This document shows positions 1 to 6,530 of a stretch of 7,192 bases of DNA, one piece after another. The first letter of the stretch is position 1. Each line of letters opens with the position of its first letter. Under the pieces are notes generated by a model, which saw nothing but the letters and a program-made list of their open reading frames with translations, did not search any database and was not told the DNA's origin. The DNA comes from Bacteroidales bacterium (GTDB lineage Bacteria > Bacteroidota > Bacteroidia > Bacteroidales > ML635J-15): the NCBI GenBank assembly GCA_028696755.1, contig JAQVGK010000177.1, positions 1 through 7,192 on the forward strand, read 5' to 3'. The translations under genes and the position numbers were made by a program.

Positions 1-701
1 AACGAGTAGTAAAAGCAATTGCTAAAAATAACACAAAGAACAATGCCTCAGCAGTCGTAGCTGCCGGAAACGGAAAAGCTGCTTCACGCGCCGAAATGGA
101 AGCTCGTTTTGCATTGCTCCCTGAGCATGTAAAAAAAGGCTTAATGGCCGGTGATTATCAGTTGAGTGATCACACAATTGTTGGAACAAAATCGGTAAGC
201 AGAGCCAAGACTGTAAAAATGTTCGAGGAAAGCGATGCGGTAATAACCGGACTTTGCAACCTTAACCAGGCAAAACTTGGTAAAAACGAATATTTCCTCT
301 TGTCAGGAATGGTTTTATTACATGGTGTTTCGACTGGTGGCCCTGAGCTGACCCAAACAAACATCTCAGAAATTCCAAATTGGGATATTATTCCGCATAA
401 CATTGCGAATGGTGAATTTGAGGTTGGAGCAAACGGTAAAACTTTGTTCAAACAATTATCAACCCGTCCATTTGCAAACTTCATTAAGAATACTGGTTCA
501 ATTTCCAATTCTACACCTGAAATCGTTGGTGGTTACGGATATGCTTTTGGAGAAGGACAACCTGGTTTCGTGAAGTTCGCAAATCCAAAACTTATCGAGC
601 CAATGGATCCTATCAAGGTTCCAATCGAATGGATCGCTGCTGCAGACGAAAACGCATTCTTGCGTATCGAATTGTACGGAACAATTGTTCGTACTTACTA
701 A
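1..701 (+). CDS. Candidate major capsid protein, 5'-truncated (jelly-roll-like C-terminus)
   Basis: The reading frame is open from the window edge (first full codon at 3), so the N-terminus is missing; 232 residues are visible. The ATG at 96 is only visible residue 32 and the frame continues in a coherent protein-like way above it (Asn/Ala/Gly-rich), so 96 is unlikely to be the true start. The protein has no membrane segment. It alternates short hydrophobic strands with Gly/Asn/Pro turns (around 'EYFLLSGMVLLHG', 'NGEFEVGANGKTLF') and ends 'FLRIELYGTIVRTY', a pattern like the last strand of viral jelly-roll capsid proteins. It looks more GC-rich than the genes that follow and is directly followed by a strong terminator, both fitting a highly expressed structural gene. 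The family is not proven: another abundant virion protein is possible. I infer the capsid role from fold pattern, position and context, not from a diagnostic motif. Confidence 0.5.
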   Translation, partial: RVVKAIAKNNTKNNASAVVAAGNGKAASRAEMEARFALLPEHVKKGLMAGDYQLSDHTIVGTKSVSRAKTVKMFEESDAVITGLCNLNQAKLGKNEYFLLSGMVLLHGVSTGGPELTQTNISEIPNWDIIPHNIANGEFEVGANGKTLFKQLSTRPFANFIKNTGSISNSTPEIVGGYGYAFGEGQPGFVKFANPKLIEPMDPIKVPIEWIAAADENAFLRIELYGTIVRTY

Positions 702-727
702 AAAGTAAAAACCATAGGCTAATTATA

Positions 728-764
728 AGGGCTGGCTGTACGTTTGGTCAGTCAGCCCTTTTTT
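728..764 (+). terminator. Rho-independent terminator after the candidate capsid gene
   Basis: An 11-bp stem pairs 728-738 (AGGGCTGGCTG) with 749-759 (CAGTCAGCCCT). All pairs are Watson-Crick except one G-U (735/752). The loop is 10 nt (739-748) and a run of six T closes it (759-764). It lies 27 nt after the stop codon at 699-701 and ends 13 nt before the next ATG. This is the only clear terminator in the window, so it probably separates abundant capsid transcript from lower-level expression of the downstream block, either by partial read-through or by a separate promoter. The loop contains TACGTTTG (739-746), which matches the Bacteroidota -7 element TAnnTTTG, but no TTG-type -33 element is seen at the right distance. 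Confidence 0.9.
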
Positions 765-777
765 AAAACGCAAAAAG

Positions 778-1146
778 ATGAAAACAAAATATCACATTTT
801 TTTATTCCCTTGTACCGAAGGCGATCCAATTTCTATCACAGTTGATAAGCAAATTGATAAAAGATTTAAAAAAGTTGTTGGCGTACAAATGTACACAAGT
901 ACAGTTCTCGCAAACAACATCAACTTGAATTTTGAAAAAGATTTCAAAATTGACAGTGAAGAAGTGTATCCAGAAAATTTTGATTCTGCAATGTTATTCC
1001 CAGTAAAGCAGAACGAAGAATTCACCAAGCTTTCGGAACCAATCGAACTTAACAATTACAAACTTGAAGGTAAGTTTAGTTCAATTGATGTTGCTCCAGC
1101 AAATTGTGTTTTTAAAATTATGCTCAAACTCGAAGTAGGTAAATAA
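778..1146 (+). CDS. Small beta-rich protein, putative minor virion protein (paralogue A)
   Basis: This 122-aa protein is not recognised by family. It has no signal peptide or membrane segment and is largely alternating hydrophobic/polar, as in a beta-sandwich. It starts at the first ATG after the terminator, with an A-rich leader (GCAAAAAG) and no real Shine-Dalgarno. Residues 31-38 (KKVVGVQM), 47-52 (NINLNF region) and the C-terminal FKIMLKLE line up in order with TKLTGVAV, YNIRLM and IKLYLKFE of the next gene, which suggests an old duplication. Its stop overlaps the next ATG by one base (TAATG), so the two are probably translated together. A minor capsid, penton or vertex role is plausible from position next to the candidate capsid gene, but it is inference only. 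Confidence 0.75.
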   Translation: MKTKYHIFLFPCTEGDPISITVDKQIDKRFKKVVGVQMYTSTVLANNINLNFEKDFKIDSEEVYPENFDSAMLFPVKQNEEFTKLSEPIELNNYKLEGKFSSIDVAPANCVFKIMLKLEVGK

Positions 1147-1508
1147 TGCTGCGTATTCTAAAACATATTACTGATAACAGTTTTACTAATTCCGGCTCTG
1201 TTCTAATACCTGCTGGAGTAACTAAGCTTACTGGCGTTGCTGTAATTGGTCAAACAACTTGTTCGAGAATACGTGAGACTTCCACTTTTAAAGGGTATAA
1301 CATTAGACTTATGGTTAATAATAAGTCCGACAATCCTTTATTCTATGATTACCAAGATTCGTTTCTGGAACCATTTAATAATGTAAGTGAAAACAAACGA
1401 TTGATCGAACTTAATTGTGATGTGAAGCCAAGTTCAAAAATTGATTACATTATAACACACAATTCTCAACCAAATAAACCGATTAAACTTTATTTAAAAT
1501 TTGAATAA
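1146..1508 (+). CDS. Small beta-rich protein, putative minor virion protein (paralogue B)
   Basis: This 120-aa protein is unrecognised. Its ATG overlaps the previous stop (TAATG at 1144-1148), typical of translational coupling. The N-terminal part reads 'SGSVLIPAGVTKLTGVAVIG' (about residues 16-35): a strand, a Pro/Ala/Gly turn, then a second strand. The C-terminus ends on a short strand, IKLYLKFE (113-120). The same order of elements is seen in the preceding protein, so the two are likely diverged copies of one single-domain beta fold. There is no membrane segment or catalytic motif. A structural role in the particle, such as a vertex or minor coat protein, is the best guess from the neighbourhood; the sequence alone does not show function. 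Confidence 0.75.
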   Translation: MLRILKHITDNSFTNSGSVLIPAGVTKLTGVAVIGQTTCSRIRETSTFKGYNIRLMVNNKSDNPLFYDYQDSFLEPFNNVSENKRLIELNCDVKPSSKIDYIITHNSQPNKPIKLYLKFE

Positions 1509-1510
1509 TC

Positions 1511-1879
1511 ATGCAGATTTACGACTTCATAAAACAAAGAATGCAAAACATGGGCTTCGATTCAAATTTTATTCTCGAACCCGAAGTTATTTTATTTGAT
1601 GGTACTCCACAAATGATTGACGCTTCTAATGTATTCTACTATCTTTATGATGTTAGTAATTATGAAGCAATCTGGAAAATTGAATGTGATACAGAAATAA
1701 TTTTTAATCATAAGTTTATTATTGAAGAGAAAATTCCTTACGGCATTATAGAGCTTACTGGCAACATATATATTACATCATCTGAAAATAATCCTCAGAA
1801 ATTCTTTTTTTACAAGTGCACTCCAGAAGGATTACAGCAAGGCCCCGTTCAAGAGATTCTACAAAAAATTATGTCATAA
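1511..1879 (+). CDS. Unrecognised 122-aa protein, third of a size-matched trio
   Basis: The ATG lies two bases after the previous stop. The protein begins with a short amphipathic helix (residues 1-15, 'MQIYDFIKQRMQNMG'), followed by strand-rich sequence with many aromatic residues (FYYLYDV, YEAIWKIE, FFFYKC) and ends in a short helix (VQEILQKIM). It is acidic in the middle and has no membrane segment. It equals its two upstream neighbours in length, but their shared GV-strand / LKLE-type C-terminal pattern is not obvious here, so homology to them is doubtful. It sits in the same run of genes and probably the same transcript. No function can be assigned; a small virion component is a contextual guess. 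Confidence 0.7.
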   Translation: MQIYDFIKQRMQNMGFDSNFILEPEVILFDGTPQMIDASNVFYYLYDVSNYEAIWKIECDTEIIFNHKFIIEEKIPYGIIELTGNIYITSSENNPQKFFFYKCTPEGLQQGPVQEILQKIMS

Positions 1880-1893
1880 ATCCCTTAATTAAA

Positions 1894-2856
1894 ATGGCAC
1901 AGAAAACAGCAAATAAAGTAATAAAAACAGACTTGTCAGAACTGATAAGCTCTGCTTCTTTACTCGTAAATAATACTATTCCCAACTCGGTTGACAAACA
2001 TAAAGTTCATTACGAATTATTAGTTGCAAACAAAGTCGACAAACAATGGTTTGTAGCAATCCCGAAAACCGATAAAATCAAATTTCTCAAAGAAACTATT
2101 GAGAACGTTGTAAAATCCGACCAACCATCAGCGATAATGCTTATAATCTACAAAAATAATTCGGAAGAATTTACTAGATACCAGTTGAAACTTGATGATG
2201 GATTTGTCCCTGTTACTGATGAGAATGCTCCTGAAATTAAAGTTCCTGGAAAGGTAGTCGAAACTCCTGATGTTTTTCATGGTTTAGGCGCATTGCAAGG
2301 TGCAATGATGGATAATATAAAGAAGGAAAATCAACTTGAAAATCAAAAAACTCAGTATGAGAATAAGATTGCTCTGCTAGAATTGCAACATGCTCAAACT
2401 GTTCGTGAACTAACACGTGAAAAAGAAACATTGTCCAAGGAACTTGAAGAAATTAAAGTTGATTTTCGGCATTTATTAGCCGAGGTTGATCAGTTAAACG
2501 AAGAACTATCAGAGAAAAGCTCCGAGTTTAACGATGTAAAGAAAAATGGTATGAATTTGCTGATGGGGCTTTTTGCTAAAAATATGGATAGCGATTTCGA
2601 CCTTAAAGGATTCTTAGGAGAAAAAGAAAATGAGACAAAACCAACAAAAGAAATTCCAGAAAAGGAAATTGAAATTGAATATGAAGAAGTTGGTAAAACA
2701 ACAGAAACAGATCCTGTTAAAATCATTAGTCAATTTCTTAAAGAAATAGAAGACATTGGTCTTAGAGACAGAATAATTCTCATTCTACAACATATTGCTA
2801 CGAATAATGAATTAGCAGCGCAAATTATTGAACATTACGAACTTAAATCCCTATAA
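1894..2856 (+). CDS. Coiled-coil protein, 320 aa, unrecognised
   Basis: Start chosen at ATG 1894, 14 bases after the upstream stop. The same frame is open back to 1816, but that stretch lies wholly inside the preceding gene and encodes an Arg-rich unlikely sequence. Three parts are visible: an alpha/beta N-terminal domain (about residues 10-105, with strands YELLVANKV, WFVAIPK, AIMLIIY); a long Glu/Lys/Gln/Leu-rich coiled coil (about 140-217) preceded by a Gly-rich hinge (FHGLGALQG); and an acidic linker (243-275) leading to a helical C-terminus ending HYELKSL. There is no transmembrane segment and no nucleotide-binding motif. Such a layout would suit an elongated or oligomeric virion, scaffold or assembly protein, but the family is unknown to me and this role is inferred. 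Confidence 0.8.
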   Translation: MAQKTANKVIKTDLSELISSASLLVNNTIPNSVDKHKVHYELLVANKVDKQWFVAIPKTDKIKFLKETIENVVKSDQPSAIMLIIYKNNSEEFTRYQLKLDDGFVPVTDENAPEIKVPGKVVETPDVFHGLGALQGAMMDNIKKENQLENQKTQYENKIALLELQHAQTVRELTREKETLSKELEEIKVDFRHLLAEVDQLNEELSEKSSEFNDVKKNGMNLLMGLFAKNMDSDFDLKGFLGEKENETKPTKEIPEKEIEIEYEEVGKTTETDPVKIISQFLKEIEDIGLRDRIILILQHIATNNELAAQIIEHYELKSL

Positions 2857-2860
2857 CAAC

Positions 2861-3064
2861 ATGAGACAATTTGATGCTAAAATAAGAATCTCGGCCGAAA
2901 CAGAGGAGCAATTTAAAGAAAAATATAAAGCTCTTGTAACTATTGAAAATCACTTAAGTGTAGAGGATTTAAAAACTATTTCAGATGAAATTAGAAAGAA
3001 TCCTGCAATAATAAAGAAAGTCAAAGATTTAGCTAATAACCCAATTGTAAGACGAATGATCTAA
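2861..3064 (+). CDS. Small helical protein, 67 aa, unrecognised
   Basis: The start is ATG 2861, four bases after the previous stop; an in-frame upstream ATG at 2828 lies inside the coiled-coil gene and is less likely. The protein is charged and mainly helical after a short N-terminal strand (QFDAKIRIS), with segments around EEQFKEKYKAL, VEDLKTISDEI and IIKKVKDLA, ending in a basic RRMI. There is no membrane segment. Its stop overlaps the next start (TAATG at 3062-3066), so it is probably translated together with the membrane protein downstream and may be its partner. Function is unknown. Confidence 0.7.
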   Translation: MRQFDAKIRISAETEEQFKEKYKALVTIENHLSVEDLKTISDEIRKNPAIIKKVKDLANNPIVRRMI

Positions 3065-4014
3065 TGGCAAAACAAACCGGCATAGGAAACCCAGCTCTTG
3101 TTAGTGCAGTTTTGAGCACAAAACAAGGTCAACAGGCAATTGATAAAGCAGTCGATCAAGCTATCACTTCAATAAGCCTAGCAAAGAAAGTACGTAGAGT
3201 TGCTTTAATAGCCGTTGGCACAGGAATACTTGCTTATGGCTCCTATAAAGGCATTCAGTATGCACGCAGACAAAGTTTAATGAATAAAAGTGCTACTGAT
3301 CCACATGTAAAATCTGCAATCGACATTTACACTGCTATACCAGAAGGTTACAAAAATAAATGGAAAGCAATAAACTTAAATCCATTTGCTAACTTAACAA
3401 ATGCTTATGCAGAAATTGAAACCCTCTGGAAATCTGCGAATACCGAACGCATAATGCAAGTTGCAAAGCGAATTTACAACAATAAATTGAAATTTCGCAA
3501 AGTATCCAAGTACTTCAAAATCATCTATCATCTTGATTTAATGAAAATGTTAAACAAAGTTTTAACTACTGATCAGATTGATGTTTTTTCTAACTATGTT
3601 ACAAGAGGTACCGGCAGTGAAACTAGCAAACAACAAGCTGGAAATGTTGCAATAGCAAAAATGGCAGTTCATCTAAGAAGTGAACCAAACAAACCAGGCT
3701 TTGCAGAAAAAGACAATGTAGTTTACACAATTCAAGCCGGCAAAGTTGCAGGACAAATAACAGGAAATGAAGAAACTTTTGTTGATGGAACAAAATCAAC
3801 AGTTTTTGTCGAAATTATGGCCTACGATAGTTCGGTTAATTCTAAAAAATACTCAACTCCAGTTTGGGCTTGGAAAAATGGATTTTTATACATGAGCAAA
3901 CAAGAAGCGATCAATAAATATGGCAGCTTAAGAGTTGAGGACATTAAAAAGACTGATACAGATTCATTTATAAACGACACTTATAATTTCTTACGCAATC
4001 TAAACCCATTTTAA
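3064..4014 (+). CDS. Single-span membrane protein, 316 aa, putative virion membrane protein
   Basis: The ATG overlaps the previous stop. An amphipathic N-terminus (residues 1-40, Ala/Gln-rich) and a basic patch (KKVRR, 41-45) precede one hydrophobic segment (about 46-61, ALIAVGTGILAYGS), then a second basic patch (ARR, 67-69). The rest (70-316) is soluble. Its middle is helical and Lys-rich (about 100-175). The C-terminal part is strand-rich with a VWAWKNGFLYMS motif, and it ends in a short helix (FLRNLNPF). The short Gly-rich span flanked by basic residues resembles small membrane proteins of membrane-containing phages, but no family is recognised. It is followed two bases later by the transglycosylase gene, so it may act with it at the membrane; that link is inference. 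An internal-membrane or DNA-entry role is possible. Confidence 0.78.
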   Translation: MAKQTGIGNPALVSAVLSTKQGQQAIDKAVDQAITSISLAKKVRRVALIAVGTGILAYGSYKGIQYARRQSLMNKSATDPHVKSAIDIYTAIPEGYKNKWKAINLNPFANLTNAYAEIETLWKSANTERIMQVAKRIYNNKLKFRKVSKYFKIIYHLDLMKMLNKVLTTDQIDVFSNYVTRGTGSETSKQQAGNVAIAKMAVHLRSEPNKPGFAEKDNVVYTIQAGKVAGQITGNEETFVDGTKSTVFVEIMAYDSSVNSKKYSTPVWAWKNGFLYMSKQEAINKYGSLRVEDIKKTDTDSFINDTYNFLRNLNPF

Positions 4015-4016
4015 TA

Positions 4017-4640
4017 ATGATTATCAAATATTTTGACAATATTATTAAAGGCTCTGATCGAACAGAATTTCTTAAAAAAGTTAATTCTGGCTCAAAGCAA
4101 TTAGGATTAAATCCTAATTGGGTATTACTTGTTATGAATAGTGAAACTGGTGGAAAGTTTTCAGCATCAATAAAGAATCCTGTTAGCGGAGCAGTGGGCC
4201 TAATTCAATTTATGCCGGCAACTGCTGCAGCATTAAATACTTCAACACAGCAGTTATCTGTAATGACACGTGTTCAACAGCTTGATTATGTGTTTGCTTA
4301 TTACAAACGCTTTATTGATAAAGGGTATAAAATAAAATCGTATGAAGATCTTTATTTGATAACATTTTATCCTTACGCTTTGACAAAACCAGATTCATAT
4401 ATTTTTGGATCAGAAGTAAGTAAAGCTAGAGCAGCAGTAATTAAACAACAAAATCCATTTGATTATGATGGTGATGGATATATTTCTAAAAGTGAATTTA
4501 AAAAATGGATTTTCAAGAACAAGGTTCAGGGAAAGATCCCATCTGATCAAATGAAATATTTGTCTGGAGACAATTCAATTTTTAGCAGTCTTGCAATTCT
4601 TGCAGCGGCAATTTTAACAGCAAAAATAATAATACCATAA
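4017..4640 (+). CDS. Lytic transglycosylase (SLT fold) with EF-hand and C-terminal membrane anchor
   Basis: This enzyme should cleave the beta-1,4 bond between MurNAc and GlcNAc in peptidoglycan, forming 1,6-anhydroMurNAc. The SLT signature is clear: catalytic Glu43 in 'VMNSETGGKFS', then 'SGAVGLIQFMP' (57-67), and a later helix with YYKRF (95-99). Residues 149-160 are a canonical EF-hand loop (DYDGDGYISKSE), suggesting calcium binding for stability or activity. The C-terminus (about 188-206) is hydrophobic and would anchor the protein in a membrane; there is no N-terminal signal peptide. In PRD1, P7 is a virion transglycosylase with an N-terminal SLT domain and a C-terminal membrane segment, and the ssDNA Flavobacterium phage FLiP also encodes a transglycosylase. 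A virion-borne, wall-penetrating role is therefore as likely as a lysis role. The gene starts two bases after the previous stop. Confidence 0.93.
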   Translation: MIIKYFDNIIKGSDRTEFLKKVNSGSKQLGLNPNWVLLVMNSETGGKFSASIKNPVSGAVGLIQFMPATAAALNTSTQQLSVMTRVQQLDYVFAYYKRFIDKGYKIKSYEDLYLITFYPYALTKPDSYIFGSEVSKARAAVIKQQNPFDYDGDGYISKSEFKKWIFKNKVQGKIPSDQMKYLSGDNSIFSSLAILAAAILTAKIIIP

Positions 4641-4641
4641 T

Positions 4642-4893
4642 ATGAACTTTGGCCCTGAATTCAATAGTAAAGGAATAGCGTTGCTAAATGCAATTGAGAA
4701 ACTTCTCACTAGCATTGGTATTGGTACATTTAATACAGGTGTTAAACTCGATGAAAAATATCTTGCAGGAATAAAATATGTTATTGAAGATGGAGAAACT
4801 CTAAATATTCCTGAATACTATGAATATGATTGTACAGAACTAATTGTTGATGGTGATATTGAGTGTGATGGTGAAATAGTAATAATTGATTAA
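4642..4893 (+). CDS. Small acidic beta-rich protein, spike/fibre adaptor-like
   Basis: This 83-aa protein starts one base after the transglycosylase stop (TAATATG). A short helix (about 10-25, LLNAIEKLLTSIGIG) precedes a strongly acidic strand region. It closes with the sequence 'LIVDGDIECDGEIVIID' (67-83), in which the unit DG(D/E)I occurs twice. As I recall, such 'vDGdl.idGeLvi' endings are frequent in phage fibre-associated proteins and form short beta-helical or stacked-strand turns. The coding DNA carries the matching repeat GATGGTGA at 4849 and 4867. It lies directly before the long spike gene, so it may cap, trimerise or attach that spike. Function is inferred from pattern and position. 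Confidence 0.72.
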   Translation: MNFGPEFNSKGIALLNAIEKLLTSIGIGTFNTGVKLDEKYLAGIKYVIEDGETLNIPEYYEYDCTELIVDGDIECDGEIVIID

Positions 4894-4903
4894 AACTAAA
4901 GAT

Positions 4904-6529
4904 ATGAGCGGAATTAGCATAAAAAAAGACAATGCTCCAGTAGCAGCAAAACCAGGAAAAGTCAAACTATTCCCGAATGAAAATGGTAGATATAGTCAAA
5001 TTGACGAAAACGAAAACATCAAAGAATTAGCGCATACAGATGAAATACCTGAGGTTCCACGAGACATAAACGAATTAAGTGATGAAGATAGCTTGCTAAA
5101 AATTGAAAATGAATACTTCTCAGACTGGTTTCTTCCATCAGTTGACGAATTACTCGAGATGTATAATATCTTGCACCTTAATGGTCTTGGAGAATTTGAA
5201 GAATCTCGATATTGGACTAGTTCTGAGGACGAATTTGATCCTTCAACTACAGCAACATGTGTACATTTCGCATTAGGTATCTCAGAGCTAGCAGCAAAAG
5301 CAGCTGTATTAAAAGTTAGAGCAATTCGCAGTTTCACTAGCACTCAAATTTACAATTTGTTTGATAGCGGTGAAGCAGGTGGAATAATATTTTACATTGA
5401 TGATTCCAACCCTAATAATCCAATTTATTACGAAGCAAGTAATGTAGATGCACCTGATTCTGAGTTCTCGAACATTGTAAATGCTGCAATCGGCACAACT
5501 GGTAGTAACATTGGAGATGGGATTAATAACACAAAAGATATTTTAGACCAATTTGGGCACCAATATAGTGCAGCAAACAGAACTAGAGGCATTACCACAG
5601 ATCTAAACTTAGTTAAACCAAAGAACGGTAAAAAATTAAGAAATGTGCATGTAGTAGGAATAAACCAAATAAATAAAAGTACTAATAATTATATTATTGT
5701 TGAACCTACGATAAATGCTTCAACTAATGGCCAATTACTGATAGCAGCTTATGATAAAATTAAAAAAAGCTATCCAAATGGATCAGCGCTATCATCAACA
5801 AACAGAGCGCGAATTATTTTAATGCCTGGTAATTATTACCTACTTAATAAAGGAATTAAACTTGACACTGAATTTATTGATTTAATAGGCTTTACAAATA
5901 ATAAAAACGATGTTTATATATTTTCAGATGCTCAAGCTTCAAATTCAGGCACAATCTTGCAAACAGCAAACGATGTAAGGTTGGCAAATTTTACAGTAGA
6001 ACTGAGAACAGCACACCTAAACAGTAAAACAGATAAAGATTCTGCTGGATATTTCCCTACAAGTGATTTAAAAAATACAATTATTACAAATGTTGAGTTT
6101 AAGGATCCTGCGCATTCAGCAGGAGATTTTTATAAATCAATGCGCACTCATATAAAATATTCTGGAAAGTACTATCAATGTGTTGCTAATGGTTGGCAAA
6201 GTTTTGGTTATAAAGGTGAAGCATCTGGATATTTCGAGGATTGTATTGGTGGTCATCAAGCATTTGGCTCTGCTGGACTAGTTTCAGGGACTTTCATTCG
6301 TTGCAAAGGATTAACAGAATGTTTTAGTCCACAAGGAAATTTAACTGGAAAAATATATTACTGCGAGGGTTATGGAAAGGCATTCAGACCAAGTACAAAC
6401 TATATAGATGGAGGATATATTATTTTCTCAAAGTCATGGGGTGATGAAGGTTTTCCTACCATGTCAGTAAATGGCGGAAAAGTAAGATTGTGTATAAAAG
6501 GTGATGATTCAGAAGTAAATCTTGGTTAA
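4904..6529 (+). CDS. Spike / receptor-binding protein: connector, DUF1566-like halves, parallel beta-helix
   Basis: This 541-aa protein starts at ATG 4904; the in-frame TTG at 4886 overlaps the upstream gene and is less likely. Residues 18-65 resemble phage fibre connectors (KVKLFPNENGRYSQIDENE, then DINELSDEDSLL). Residues 72-144 match the C-terminal half of DUF1566/Lcl-C domains: DWFLPSVDEL (74-83), YWTSSE (103-108), VRAIRSF (138-144). Residues 148-229 match the N-terminal half (GGIIFYID, YYEAS, IGTTGSNIGDGINNT, GHQYSAANR), so the halves are in reversed order. From about 245 on, a pectate-lyase-like parallel beta-helix begins (ARIILMPGNYYL at 302-313) and becomes a regular 20-residue ladder at 421-517. 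There is no signal peptide or membrane segment. The likely role is host recognition, possibly binding surface glycans; no catalytic motif for glycan cleavage is visible. It is by far the largest complete gene here. Confidence 0.85.
   Translation: MSGISIKKDNAPVAAKPGKVKLFPNENGRYSQIDENENIKELAHTDEIPEVPRDINELSDEDSLLKIENEYFSDWFLPSVDELLEMYNILHLNGLGEFEESRYWTSSEDEFDPSTTATCVHFALGISELAAKAAVLKVRAIRSFTSTQIYNLFDSGEAGGIIFYIDDSNPNNPIYYEASNVDAPDSEFSNIVNAAIGTTGSNIGDGINNTKDILDQFGHQYSAANRTRGITTDLNLVKPKNGKKLRNVHVVGINQINKSTNNYIIVEPTINASTNGQLLIAAYDKIKKSYPNGSALSSTNRARIILMPGNYYLLNKGIKLDTEFIDLIGFTNNKNDVYIFSDAQASNSGTILQTANDVRLANFTVELRTAHLNSKTDKDSAGYFPTSDLKNTIITNVEFKDPAHSAGDFYKSMRTHIKYSGKYYQCVANGWQSFGYKGEASGYFEDCIGGHQAFGSAGLVSGTFIRCKGLTECFSPQGNLTGKIYYCEGYGKAFRPSTNYIDGGYIIFSKSWGDEGFPTMSVNGGKVRLCIKGDDSEVNLG
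6164..6454 (+). repeat. 20-residue beta-helix ladder encoded in the spike gene
   Basis: Within the spike protein, residues 421-517 form four to five rungs. Phe recurs at 434, 454, 474 and 494 (exactly 20 apart), Cys at 426, 447, 467 and 487, and Gly at 442, 462 and 482. Each rung has the pattern SG-x-F/Y-x-x-C-x-G...(A/C)F. This is a protein-level repeat; the DNA has diverged between rungs, so it is not a recent tandem duplication. Confidence 0.85.
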
Positions 6530-6530
6530 T

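Noticed and set aside
170..508. Minus-strand open frames (170-508, 792-1055, 2237-2431, 2490-2726, 4996-5343, 6872-7057)
   Set aside because: Each lies opposite a convincing + strand gene, with low-complexity Ser/Phe/Leu-rich composition typical of shadow frames.
96..701. ATG at 96 as the true start of the first gene
   Set aside because: The frame stays open to the window edge with coherent protein-like sequence, so the gene most likely begins outside the window.
739..746. TACGTTTG as a standalone Bacteroidota promoter -7 element
   Set aside because: No TTG/TTTG -33 element lies about 19-21 bases upstream and the match falls in a terminator loop; kept only as a remark.
1816..1893. Longer N-terminus for the coiled-coil protein
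   Set aside because: It overlaps the preceding gene by 64 bases and encodes an Arg/Ser-rich stretch; ATG 1894 is well spaced.
2828..2860. Earlier ATG for the 67-aa gene
   Set aside because: It lies inside the preceding coding region; ATG 2861 just after that stop fits the junction style of the block.
4886..4903. TTG start for the spike gene
   Set aside because: It overlaps the 83-aa gene and adds only six residues; ATG 4904 is preferred. The same reasoning applies to TTG 6522 versus ATG 6531.
5117..5590. Variable region of a diversity-generating retroelement in the DUF1566-like domain
   Set aside because: No reverse transcriptase and no near-identical template repeat were seen in the window.
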